Below, one piece after another: positions 30,101 to 33,083 of a stretch of DNA of 33,644 nucleotides. The DNA is taken from the NCBI GenBank assembly GCA_026387165.1, contig JAPLMG010000099.1:1-33644 (forward strand). Reading direction: 5' to 3'. Numbering within the stretch: position 1 is the stretch's first letter; the number at the start of each line of letters is the position of its first letter. Source of the stretch: Candidatus Omnitrophota bacterium (GTDB lineage Bacteria; Omnitrophota; Gorgyraeia; 2-01-FULL-45-10). The position numbers and the translations under genes are program-made. The notes under the pieces are model-generated. The model had not been told where the DNA came from and made no database searches. It saw only the letters and a program-made list of their open reading frames with translations.

Positions 30101-33003
30101 CCGTTCGATCCGACCCCTGCCCAGGTGGAATGTTTTACTATAACCTGCCTCCCCTGCCTGTCCCTCGCCAGAAATGTGTCGGCGCTCGATCCGCCGGTAG
30201 TGTACGGCTTGATGATCTCATACCGGTCAGAGATCTCTTTAGGGACTTTTATGCCTGACGGCTGCAGTTGCGCGGAATACGCGTTCTTTCTTGAGGCCCC
30301 TACCGGCCCTGTGAACCAGCCGATATCTTCTTTGAGCCCCAACTCCCGCTTCAACTTATCCGTCCTCAGTCCGCCTTTTTTTGGGCGCCTGGCTTTTCTA
30401 TGCATATCATCTGAATTACAGGCGGTCAAACGCGATCTGTCAAATTTCAGGATATCGGCCAATCTATCGGCAATTTCATACCTGTTAAGATATTCCGCTC
30501 CGCCTACGTGATAGATCCCGACTTTACCCTTAGAGACCAACTCTTCGATTATTTCGGCTAAGCTCTCCGCGGCGACAGGATTGGCGTAGATATCCACAGG
30601 AAGCTTGGCCTCTCCTCCTGCCTCAACTGTCTTCAAAAGCCCCATAACGAATCTCGACCGCAAGCCTAAGATCAGCGGGGCTCTTACTATCAGATAATCG
30701 TCAAGCAGGCTTTTGACAACACCCTCAGACTCTAACTTCGTCCTGCCGTAAACATTGACTGGCGACGGACTATCCTCTTCGGAATAAGGGCCGTTCTCAC
30801 CGTCGAACACTTGATCGGTGGAGATATAAACCATTTTTGCCCCTACGGCTTTACAGGCCAGAGCTACATTTCTCGCGCCGTTTACAATTACTTTATGGGC
30901 CTGTGCGCTGTGTTCCTCGCAGTAATCCACATCCGCTAAAACGGCCGTGTGCACTACGACTTTAGGCCTTATTGAATTGAACAGGTCGAGCACCTGTCTT
31001 CTGTTAGTTATATCCAGCTGAAGCAGCTCTCCCTTCTCTGTCGTATGATAGGTGCCGAGCGCCGTATGTTTTTTGGATAATTGAGCGAGGGCGGCTTCCC
31101 CTAAAAATCCGGATGAACCTATAACCAGAAAATCCGCCTTGCTCTCCTGCCGCGGCCGCGCTTTTTGCGGATGAGTTAAAAGGGAGCGTAAAAATTCTTC
31201 GACCCCGGCGGGATCGCGCATTTCCGAACGCTTCCCGGGATCCTGCGCCGCGAAGCCTTCGTAGAGATCGCGGTAGTTCCCGGCCCACTGCTCCACAAGA
31301 GCCTTCATTTTTGCGGACTTTCCCTGATGGTCTTCGATACCCGCGACAGCATCGGCAAGAGCCTCCTTAAAACGTTCTCCGTACTTCGCGAGCCTTGCCT
31401 CTTCCGGCACAGCCGGGTCGGCGTCGAAATACGCGGCCGTCGCGAGATAATACTGCCCGCTCTTCAATACCGATTCATATCTGTCTTTCCTGTTCGTGAG
31501 CACTGTAACGTATGGACGTTCGCTCTTGGCTGAATCGAACTTCGGCAGGATAATCAGATACGACGTATCTTTATCTTTAAGTAGTTTTGTAAGGCCCTTC
31601 GTGTGGAATCCTCCCGTGACGAGCGCCGCGATATTGCGGCCTTCCTGCCTCATCCTCTTTATCGTATTTTCGAGAATGACGGAGTCCCTCTTCCGGGCAG
31701 TTTCATAGAATTTAAGCGCCTCCGGAATATCTGACAGTATATTATTAAGATCGCAGTAACGCGCCGTCCTTGTCTTATATTTCAAGGAGAGCTCTTTTAT
31801 TAAGCTCTCTATCTCCCCGGCCGAACCTAAAAGGCCCATATCCTCTTTAAGATACCCGAAGTCTTCGTTTGTAAGCTTTATTTCGAATAGGCCTTTTATT
31901 GAGAACGCGTACCTTGAAAGCCTGTAGAGTCTTCTCTGGTCATCATTCGAGAATAACTTTTCCCTCACGGCGGATTCGAAGGCCTTCGCCTCTTCGAATA
32001 TCGAGATCGGATCTATGGACTCGTAGAGCGTAATGTACTCCGCGTAGGCTGCCAGGTTCCTGTATTTAGCCGTCTCAACGCCCCATTTGCGGGAGATATT
32101 CCCAAGGAAGAGATAAAATTCTCCGACAGATATCCTGCCCATCTTGAAATCGACCGACTTCAACATAAGCTCTTCGAGGCCATTTTTGTCCGATCTTTCG
32201 CTCAATTCGCCTATCAGAAGCTCGCGCTCATGGTTCGCTTTATCGAAGTCTATTCTTTTTTCAAGCTCGAGGCTCTTAACGAATTTCGAGAGGCTCATGT
32301 ATGATCTATAGTCGGCTCCTATCCTGGTGGCAAGCTCTCTGACCGACTGCCATCTCTCTTTGAAGGCCGTGGTATCATCACCTCCGGCCGCCGGACTATC
32401 CTCGAGCGCTCGAAGTTCGGGCGAATAGACCTTATCTTTAAGGCCTTTCACGGCATAGAGAAGGCCGTCTATATCTTTCCTGACGGATTCGTTCATCTCA
32501 TAAATGCGGCGGAACTCTTCCACGTTCTTCTTATAGAGCGCCCTGTCCTCTATACCGTACAGCGCTATATTTTTTCCTGAAGTTATCGAGAATAACTCTG
32601 CCGCTGACATAAGCCCTCTTGCCATCAGATCCTTAGCCGCGCTATCGCGCACCTTCTGATCCGGAAAAGTCTTCAAAAGAGAGGTGTCTATGTAGCCGCT
32701 TGACCCTTCTATGGCGACTACGCTGAGATCGTAATTTGTGACGAGCGAATTGAGGATCGAAACGATCGATTCCTGCGCATTCAATGAAGCGTGGGCGTCC
32801 TGTATGTTTATGATCGTATTGGGTATCGGGTATTGAGTATTGGGTTGAGGGGCTTTATAGGACTCTTGGGAGGAGACGAGGTTCTTCGGCACGGATATCC
32901 CGGCAAGGCCGCCTTGGGCAAAGACGATATCCTGGCTCAGGAATGTGATCAGTAAAGGTGCCGCTATTATCTTTATCCAGATCTTGCTTTTGCTCATAGA
33001 CAT
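18106..33003 (-). CDS. Exported giant multidomain protein, 4,965 residues, at least a dozen enzyme-like modules
   Basis: This is one uninterrupted frame ending in TAA. I chose the ATG at 33003; an ATG at 32997 and a TTG at 33015 are alternatives, and none has a good Shine-Dalgarno sequence. Residues 1-29 are a Sec signal peptide (KSKIWIK, hydrophobic core, VFA|Q). Modules follow in this order: ChaN/TraB-like (~60-505), RmlD-like reductase (~620-890), kinase-like (~920-1320), HD (~1350-1625), possible phosphodiester-glycosidase fold (~1630-1908), uridine-kinase-like P-loop (~1925-2205), HExxH domain (~2220-2458), arginase-like (~2485-2810), UDP-sugar pyrophosphorylase-like (~2815-3250), sugar-phosphate cyclase (~3265-3635), HAD (~3650-3905), histidine phosphatase (~3915-4122), PanB (~4140-4425), cupin-like and unassigned (~4425-4610), and a tail ending VPKAVP...LRAILSAA. 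Eight copies of the (S/D)GEKxYPA element sit between modules. Normally cytosolic enzymes behind a signal peptide are the main oddity. Confidence 0.93.
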   Translation of the reverse strand: MSMSKSKIWIKIIAAPLLITFLSQDIVFAQGGLAGISVPKNLVSSQESYKAPQPNTQYPIPNTIINIQDAHASLNAQESIVSILNSLVTNYDLSVVAIEGSSGYIDTSLLKTFPDQKVRDSAAKDLMARGLMSAAELFSITSGKNIALYGIEDRALYKKNVEEFRRIYEMNESVRKDIDGLLYAVKGLKDKVYSPELRALEDSPAAGGDDTTAFKERWQSVRELATRIGADYRSYMSLSKFVKSLELEKRIDFDKANHERELLIGELSERSDKNGLEELMLKSVDFKMGRISVGEFYLFLGNISRKWGVETAKYRNLAAYAEYITLYESIDPISIFEEAKAFESAVREKLFSNDDQRRLYRLSRYAFSIKGLFEIKLTNEDFGYLKEDMGLLGSAGEIESLIKELSLKYKTRTARYCDLNNILSDIPEALKFYETARKRDSVILENTIKRMRQEGRNIAALVTGGFHTKGLTKLLKDKDTSYLIILPKFDSAKSERPYVTVLTNRKDRYESVLKSGQYYLATAAYFDADPAVPEEARLAKYGERFKEALADAVAGIEDHQGKSAKMKALVEQWAGNYRDLYEGFAAQDPGKRSEMRDPAGVEEFLRSLLTHPQKARPRQESKADFLVIGSSGFLGEAALAQLSKKHTALGTYHTTEKGELLQLDITNRRQVLDLFNSIRPKVVVHTAVLADVDYCEEHSAQAHKVIVNGARNVALACKAVGAKMVYISTDQVFDGENGPYSEEDSPSPVNVYGRTKLESEGVVKSLLDDYLIVRAPLILGLRSRFVMGLLKTVEAGGEAKLPVDIYANPVAAESLAEIIEELVSKGKVGIYHVGGAEYLNRYEIADRLADILKFDRSRLTACNSDDMHRKARRPKKGGLRTDKLKRELGLKEDIGWFTGPVGASRKNAYSAQLQPSGIKVPKEISDRYEIIKPYTTGGSSADTFLARDRQGRQVIVKHSTWAGVGSNGIPWLRAQYKRLKELKQSLGPEGAAMIPEVYEYHETNELAFYSMQYLEGGKPLPFYFLEHASGGAQPFLDDLESMIDQFCRHLYSRGNLEVPVDYVQKVHLARVDYRFGLLTKKEGDVYDKLISGRPFAIENARYDDISYMFEELSKAPVIRINGVDHTNLPRLISEVKADHGLIERLKPRSILKYAHGDLLLRNVMRMGDGNFRLFDVRGVDLPGNSPSRIDLTYELGKILHSFLLEIVRNNLFDISVRKEGGTFAFDIKYHTSKSAVANFLEVRRRLPEMLRNQPRLMELLKDEPLWLEKALFAEATHFITDAPNRLSQDPSGKHTLAYYAIGTQLLDEFLRSQRGRKGDTKLSGVSGEKAYPAGKALEGPYSETPGSPLPPIKGDMRSVKYISPAELWGLISELPVFHKMRRMPTGKGYARTHYHHTALVIRGVRALIKEDYGYLMRMTKEAMSGAAIKDGSKEAYFGVMKKVHDSLARAVKKDVRNSRVMDLIPMVHDIGKADIGAVVGGRKLDIFDHPERGAEIFEDAVIKELRSKGFEIPSYEKEFLRILIKNHFILADIYLADVKIRPFRDVQKAAGYIDDLLRDLDKAGIDFESFMAVLTANIAGDIAQGVLPVQVQIDQFNEMCKYADRQYFEAVRERLSKKTAAICGGVEKMGLSLKRGDVDVQGEAFIIDPAKVDISQEIDEGLRSRDMISRPMNVPGALPGGKVIEKYVDGAQDKENIVLAFSGTQGGFWDQTSLIIKGGEVIAKSAGARGLFQQEYVPLSGRFWVLSFDRDKRGVYEIGLRDGKPVSDLPIHNGIAGSPLLINGQSMMQELKFGVRPPRQGNDLLWPADQQMAFSAMGYNKDGKLVRIDLSGIPARDNEARIADVIDVLKDLGVTDAVLLGSSADVQTFQRDGKDKGISYTTWASARKKSDTKNLGERRPIGSCILVRRPLSGEKAYPAGNMKGSAAGGAKRREGSFAALKRTVKAAAAHIKIQGMLSKLYKECLGKFSGGNVVRDARDTKEYILDEIAKWRAQKRDGPFVIAIDGNSGSLKTTMAKELRSVLGSSGQKAEIVRVDWFLRDRYNDRYPKYADEMGRAATSVNWKRISLREEKFEQDVLEKLRRFRKSGEPEISLDLADLYAELNGGKLSLKQAVKITRDTVVIIEGNYALQDKWSDCYDLKALMLAKPASSAYRRASRDSIKAPEGFVRDVLQRISLPSYFDYLLTENIDPDIVAVTDSWKRAKRGKSGEKGYPAQGEPELPVWISRIPGMPWQESLDREGYYYDQAGGFIASKNSCMRERVLSYDGITIYKNSGVEVKNGLPKKVQDLADLLRVALLDVSKIIPQRGPPIPVHVIPYKPHLVGKTIVNGSVHLTLDQKFIETLIMYRDRYPRAIPWITAEKVAHELNHGNTMGTDKEEAMEERSNFIDVDMPLYRYLCAHPELKAEVDRFFDETGFRSRAKTFFKHFLDVHKDDAPSELRETAERFIDSFYSFSFKFHPAEKAIPAGEVSELAGVGKAYPAGDEGRALLKYPDPHASGLQLDDYDKAHYRWDAENNHWYREVVKGRRLILGTWEDVKRSQKEGAAPTDMEYHVVIRTNAGYSVYVFDSHSDSGEYLEEAVERADVSSSDNHQIFIDDHMDTQEIGDLDARIAKTIAEKGRLMHHIWVSFGRGRAGPEEPDEELEKLGLENRMCRSQDYFSVGTRPRRTKAIFNIDTDAAESRQIADFIKEVINKDGVIPSTVHISTSPPNCSERDMDRAASSFDGLLYPEGFGTIERCVDLSRALPQLIAESAAGEEKAGHRIVLKNIKVADAEFAVIDKEEIDAGLIAPQDIIFPDNKEENSEMEKSGEELLRSGRVGVITVAGGMAARAGINYPKGMHPIMPVTSRTLFEARADEILAAGKHYGSIIPWFIMTSELNDTATREYFAANNYLSLGKENVIFIKQESLPAREAGSDNPAMAGDGVFFRAANGHGGLYRAMRTVKARTGGGAVSAVSALREAGMRGIDTFLYCQIDNPTPVIDKMLLGYHSKKHSDHTTVLVRKRSPGEGLGMPAKDAITGEPFVVEYNQPAAGVIRDRNGYEYGSISRFVYSYDFLASATPPPFRYVRNKKAKIFKDGAVTDGLIDKFESLVFDAIGQAKTASYITLDRAECFASFKEMTGEDSPAAVAKAISNLAKRWLAQSGVDAQVSEESTLEFSSAFALHQDDIKGKVGRNWRIEGASMAYLGGREIKIGKNVIIRGRLNVKFEDPYDGSFEVPDNAAVKDADIYVRKGEKLIYGTSGPEPVLSLLKDGEKSYPAKEKNPERAFKVGVRPDESFEVKLSIGVFDVSNGLLAGEIGGKKTFFVVDGGVGKALTGKIKAYTERYGINAHIMVVPGGEDMKAGMRHVYRVIREAEKFGIDRKEMMVLVGGGAVLDMAGFAASILHRGVEHIRIPSTLLAQDDAGVGTKNAVNYAGQKNFLGVFQPPKTVIIDPTILSTLDTRQMRSGMAEVVKVSLIKDRGLFEVVEGHYKDVLNNDLSAGSRMKDIIWGTIMAHLGQICTDPYETKLARPLDYGHEWGHRLEMVTDHRLNHGEAVAVGMAIDTHISYARGYISKNELERTLSLLEAIGLPIYDRSATVKNIWPGLESFRRHLGGELTISLLDGIGGKQDVHTILKSETERAISYLKARVAGKSSGEKQYPAAEEKLPKMIFFDIDGVLLKCPGDRYIKMARRLEDYGVKIAAEELERLLYCYGDKEYEKKVMRGLVSAEEYITYVNEELRRFGLKRDFTPEQLFELRYEIRGPNAKVAAMFSLLKQNGIKFGLLSSRWNGDPAVILKKLNEAYPCIFDDNDLIVFTCDEHLGKDDVELFARARERASRKLGISEDEILFVDDNERVLKTAAQAGLRGLNYVYHDGDAPDPGSFYIFARLLADKGIKAADDWTPLAGLDGKIAVNPNTGRIRYGPEGPVVKSEVDLWVVRHGRTRANTITDVFQGDVDGEMNQLDEVGMRQSVEAAGKLFAALESRIRSGDEPVILSSGLGRSKDTAAAFAKLVKERTGREIPVITDRMTNEISFGVWENKVPRDLSEEDKKLAIRYREHFDANVRPRGGESFADLLIRARKFLDMVNREHKGKTVILFGHGTYIGAMMALLGDKRLVDEELQLNWRSGKRMVENAEPILLASVPASGEKAYPAEEDAYDRIRRIQELKANGEKITMLTAYDAVTARAFSNAGIEMLLVGDSVAMVKYGYPTTNYATMEMMLKHIRMVSEGADRSRTVVIGDMPYRSYDTPEEALASARLMIEAGADAVKMEGGRDMGRIVRALVSAGIPVMGHIGYMPQFGRPRVFGGSKIEMMKLLEDAATLEEAGAFSIVLEMVYDGTAEMVSKHLTIPTIGIGSGNEADGQVLVSNDVLGLTEYRREGVERSEHLEVMPRFVERFTRPYELKYPKNIQYDPSITPLIGEGAIERAGRRFFDAVKLRSYPKPWHYYQLGTRFGRLQALADELRELPINHKSGDLLRVIRKIRSRDGITIAIRCNSVLSIRSGRIHLQTVDFSLDEAIEAAPVEMLGMWVLNQYGKKIDRNIDAESVKLKKGRTAKFDTFKSYHTLNLISGRARIVSGDGKTALGELNARNPYLFVTAQTGNYSIVADEDTEFVRSSAVIKTGEAAKPKSLKSYIVGMPGDSVPPLERPAIAREIDRIFNGSAEIYVMKSSNPAELMAEAKRRGIKYGAVLDIGSGAGIRETIAHLQALSDKAFREAHADIAIINASNIDSIPLGDLTAKVTEIERLLPAVAPASIEALKADLERRTKAISPSFAHANSAALNTLFEKRDKAVSITTQGVVESGMLYSLRDKIRARWQKMDIHDKGDDPIKEVVAITDPRVRNDDAAKRYISALGLEGYVDHAFARTAEEVNGLSTLFSGTPGHVGLRIRKGEIKDYETLRSAIPPLVILELGDINGVFVDTNSYEALFELFTVGELPDIPGVSRDEMRRIFIYVPKAVPIYYDKEVREHQRALRAILSAA
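18109..19145 (-). other. C-terminal region and shared tail of the giant protein
   Basis: About 345 residues that I cannot assign to a family. The last ~130 residues alternate short hydrophobic strands (VVAITDP, HVGLRI, PLVILELG) and helices and end IFIYVPKAVP, acidic/basic residues, LRAILSAA, TAA. This is the same closing pattern as the other four tails in the window. Confidence 0.55.
19150..19725 (-). other. Unassigned region with a cupin-like beta stretch
   Basis: After PanB comes a stretch I do not recognise, then YHTLNLISGRARIVSGDGK followed by NPYLFVTAQTGNYSIVAD and EFVRSS. This resembles the small beta-barrel of the mannose-6-phosphate-isomerase/cupin group, but no His-rich metal motif is visible. 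Tentative. Confidence 0.35.
19730..20585 (-). other. PanB-like ketopantoate hydroxymethyltransferase domain
   Basis: The TIM-barrel signatures of 3-methyl-2-oxobutanoate hydroxymethyltransferase are present: ITMLTAYDAVTARAFSNAGI, LLVGDSVAMV, VVIGDMPYRSY, AVKMEGG, MGHIGYMPQ and TIGIGSGNEADGQVLVSND. The Asp pair, the Lys and the Glu expected in the active site are there. The free enzyme makes ketopantoate for pantothenate and CoA, using methylene-tetrahydrofolate in the cytosol. A copy behind a signal peptide is unexpected. Confidence 0.88.
20593..20619 (-). repeat. SGEKAYPAE linker, copy 7
   Basis: Residues 4129-4137, between the histidine phosphatase and PanB domains. The final residue is Glu. 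Confidence 0.88.
20635..21265 (-). other. Histidine phosphatase (phosphoglycerate-mutase-like) domain
   Basis: VDLWVVRHGRTRAN is the RHG motif with the phospho-accepting His. FGVWEN supplies the acid, PRGGESFADLLIRA follows, and VILFGHGTYIGAM holds the second catalytic His. This matches the cobalamin-phosphatase/phosphoglycerate-mutase branch. It looks catalytically complete. Confidence 0.85.
21280..22060 (-). other. HAD-superfamily hydrolase domain
   Basis: Motif I is MIFFDIDGVLL (DxD), motif II is FGLLSSRWN, and motif IV is ILFVDDNERVLKTAAQAGL. The helical cap between motifs I and II (LLYCYGDKEYEKKV) resembles class I phosphatase caps. Substrate unknown. Catalytic residues are intact. Confidence 0.8.
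22069..22095 (-). repeat. SGEKQYPAA linker, copy 6
   Basis: Residues 3637-3645, between the cyclase and HAD domains. It uses AGC for Ser and TAC for Tyr, unlike the other copies, so it is synonymously diverged. Confidence 0.85.
22100..23215 (-). other. 3-dehydroquinate-synthase-like sugar-phosphate cyclase domain
   Basis: NAD-site and active-site motifs are all present: MVLVGGGAVLDMAGFAAS, RIPSTLLAQDDAGVGTKNAVN, KNFLGVFQPP, MAEVVKVSLI, and the zinc-binding DYGHEWGHRLEM with LNHGEAVAVGM. The length of about 370 residues is normal. The wording is compatible with AroB or with the wider cyclase group (for example epi-valiolone synthases), and I cannot separate these by eye. Key residues look intact. 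Confidence 0.85.
23221..23247 (-). repeat. DGEKSYPAK linker, copy 5
   Basis: Residues 3253-3261, between the pyrophosphorylase-like and cyclase domains. Codons differ synonymously from copies 1-2 (GAA AAA), which points to selection on the protein. Confidence 0.85.
23255..24560 (-). other. UDP-sugar pyrophosphorylase-like (UDPGP family) domain
   Basis: The nucleotide loop reads TVAGGMAARAG then YPKGMHPI, matching GGxGTRLG...PKG of the UDPGP family except that the Gly-Thr pair is Ala-Ala. ANGHGGLYRAM, YCQIDNPTPVIDK and EPFVVEYNQ match the substrate, Asp-Asn and Glu-Tyr regions. The family makes UDP-glucose or UDP-GlcNAc from UTP and sugar-1-phosphate. The altered loop makes activity uncertain. 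The C-terminal part is beta-helical in character (IKIGKNVIIRG). Confidence 0.8.
24570..25545 (-). other. Arginase/deacetylase-like domain, possibly UPF0489
   Basis: Metal-ligand-like motifs come in order: VYVFDSHSD, then IFIDDHMD, then MHHIWVSFGRG, then AIFNIDTDAA. Repeated Asp-x-His-x-Asp strands are typical of the arginase/UPF0489 fold. UPF0489 has no agreed activity. The assignment rests on motif spacing alone. Confidence 0.45.
25555..25581 (-). repeat. GVGKAYPAG linker, copy 4b
   Basis: Residues 2475-2483, the second half of a tandem pair. Glu is replaced by Gly (VGKAYPAG). The pair separates the HExxH domain from the arginase-like domain. Confidence 0.8.
25600..25626 (-). repeat. PAEKAIPAG linker, copy 4a (divergent)
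   Basis: Residues 2460-2468. Ser-Gly is replaced by Pro-Ala and Tyr by Ile; EKAxPAG is kept. It forms a tandem pair with copy 4b, six residues downstream. Confidence 0.75.
25630..26345 (-). other. Zincin-like (HExxH) domain, probable metallopeptidase fold
   Basis: The motif ITAEKVAHELNHGNTMG contains HELNH, the HExxH zinc site, and EEAMEERSNFID about 12 residues later could supply a third ligand Glu as in gluzincins. The preceding strand SVHLTLDQ would be the edge strand. I cannot assign a peptidase family. The domain lies between linker copies 3 and 4, which makes it a candidate for cutting those linkers, but nothing in the sequence proves that. Confidence 0.55.
26356..26382 (-). repeat. 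SGEKGYPAQ linker, copy 3
   Basis: Residues 2208-2216, between the P-loop domain and the HExxH domain. The last residue is Gln instead of Gly; the core GEKxYPA is kept. Confidence 0.85.
26385..27235 (-). other. Uridine-kinase-like P-loop domain with altered Walker A
   Basis: The motif FVIAIDGNSGSLKTTMAKEL matches the uridine kinase/phosphoribulokinase P-loop, but the Gly just before the Lys is Leu (GSLKTT). EIVRVDWFLRD and VVIIEGNYAL match the later family strands. Loss of the P-loop glycine may weaken or abolish ATP binding. A second copy of this family, with an intact loop, lies in the gene at 3693-10220. Confidence 0.7.
27244..27270 (-). repeat. SGEKAYPAG linker, copy 2
   Basis: Residues 1912-1920, between the glycosidase-like and uridine-kinase-like domains. 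The 27-bp unit is identical to copy 1 except for a synonymous Ala codon (GCA for GCC). Confidence 0.9.
27275..28125 (-). other. Possible phosphodiester glycosidase (NAGPA-like) domain
   Basis: A beta-rich stretch ends with MAFSAMGYNKDGKLVRIDLSG, read as AFSAMGYNKDGKL plus VRIDLSG, then DVIDVLKDLGVTDAVLLGSSADV. The layout resembles the NAGPA family: a GxxxDG strand, then a helix, then a Leu-Asp-Gly-Gly loop. Here that loop has become LLGSSAD, so activity is doubtful. This is a tentative fold-level call. Confidence 0.35.
28130..28950 (-). other. HD-domain phosphohydrolase-like module
   Basis: The metal-binding signature reads LIPMVHDIGKAD, preceded by a His-rich helix (ARTHYHHTALVI) and followed by FDHPERGAEIFED and IKNHF. 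This ordering of H...HD...H...H suits an HD/HD-GYP-type phosphohydrolase. The GYP motif itself is not seen. The substrate could be a nucleotide or a cyclic nucleotide. Confidence 0.7.
29002..29028 (-). repeat. SGEKAYPAG linker, copy 1
   Basis: Nine residues (1326-1334) between the kinase-like and HD domains. The 27-bp coding unit begins TCCGGC and ends GCCGGA, so its ends are reverse complements. It differs from copy 2 at one base. Confidence 0.9.
29045..30240 (-). other. Protein-kinase/aminoglycoside-phosphotransferase-like domain
   Basis: The start resembles a kinase N-lobe: YEIIKPYTTGGSSADTFLARD (read in two parts, YEIIKPYTTGG and SADTFLARD) followed by QVIVKHS with a candidate Lys. The catalytic loop reads YAHGDLLLRNVM and a later LFDVRG could supply the metal-binding Asp. 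HGDxxxxN followed by D is the APH/kinase-fold signature. The substrate is unknown. Confidence 0.65.
30325..31140 (-). other. dTDP-4-dehydrorhamnose reductase-like (RmlD) domain
   Basis: This is an extended short-chain dehydrogenase fold. The Rossmann loop is GSSGFLGE, followed by DITNRRQV, VVHTAVLADVDYCE, the active-site strand YISTDQVFDG with PYSEEDSPSPVNVYGRTK (YxxxK catalytic pair), and VRAPLILG. The family reduces dTDP-4-keto-sugars with NAD(P)H. Catalytic residues look intact. The domain is about 270 residues, close to free-standing RmlD. Confidence 0.85.
31480..32830 (-). other. ChaN/TraB/EreA-like domain of the giant protein
   Basis: The domain opens with INIQDAH followed by a spaced Gln (NAQ), then VVAIEGSSGYIDTS, and closes with ALVTGGFHTKGL and YVTVLTN. 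A His/Asp-rich opening strand plus a C-terminal GG-x-H-x-x-G loop is the pattern of the ChaN/EreA/TraB-TIKI group of haem-binding proteins and metallohydrolases. I infer distant membership only. It is clearly paralogous to the domain at 16428-17963 over its whole length (shared FPD, MGRIS/VGKIS, NDDQR and TGGFH segments). The long helical middle has no recognisable catalytic motif. Confidence 0.5.
32816..32843 (+). repeat. Four tandem 7-bp units inside the N-terminus of the giant gene
   Basis: The plus strand reads GTATTGG, GTATCGG, GTATTGA, GTATTGG back to back. A 7-bp period read in triplets gives a 7-residue period, seen as PNTQYPI then PNT just after the signal peptide. The paralogous ChaN/TraB-like gene at 16428-17963 has no such stretch, so this looks like a low-complexity expansion in a linker. 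Confidence 0.8.
32917..33003 (-). other. Signal peptide of the giant protein
   Basis: Residues 1-29 show a basic n-region (KSKIWIK), a hydrophobic core (IIAAPLLITFL) and a c-region ending VFA before Gln, a typical type I signal-peptidase site. Export is predicted from sequence only; an uncleaved membrane anchor is possible. Confidence 0.8.
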
Positions 33004-33014
33004 TATCTTATACA

Positions 33015-33075
33015 ATCGTCATTGCGAGCCCGAGCGAAGCGCATGGTACATGGCTCCGCTCCTCGCAATGACGAT
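33015..33075. repeat. Intergenic inverted repeat with perfect 14-bp arms
   Basis: The arms ATCGTCATTGCGAG (33015-33028) and CTCGCAATGACGAT (33062-33075) are perfect reverse complements separated by 33 bases that include GAGCGAAGCG. The GTCATTGCGAG...GAGCGAAGCG wording is that of a dispersed palindromic element common in many bacterial genomes. It fills the space between two minus-strand genes and ends about 12 bases before the likely ATG of the giant gene. No T-tract follows on the minus strand, so it is not a standard terminator. Confidence 0.85.
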
Positions 33076-33083
33076 AAGTAACG

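Noticed and set aside
33015-33075. Terminator between the right-edge gene and the giant gene
   Set aside because: Long arms but a 33-base loop and no T-run; the wording is that of a dispersed repeat.
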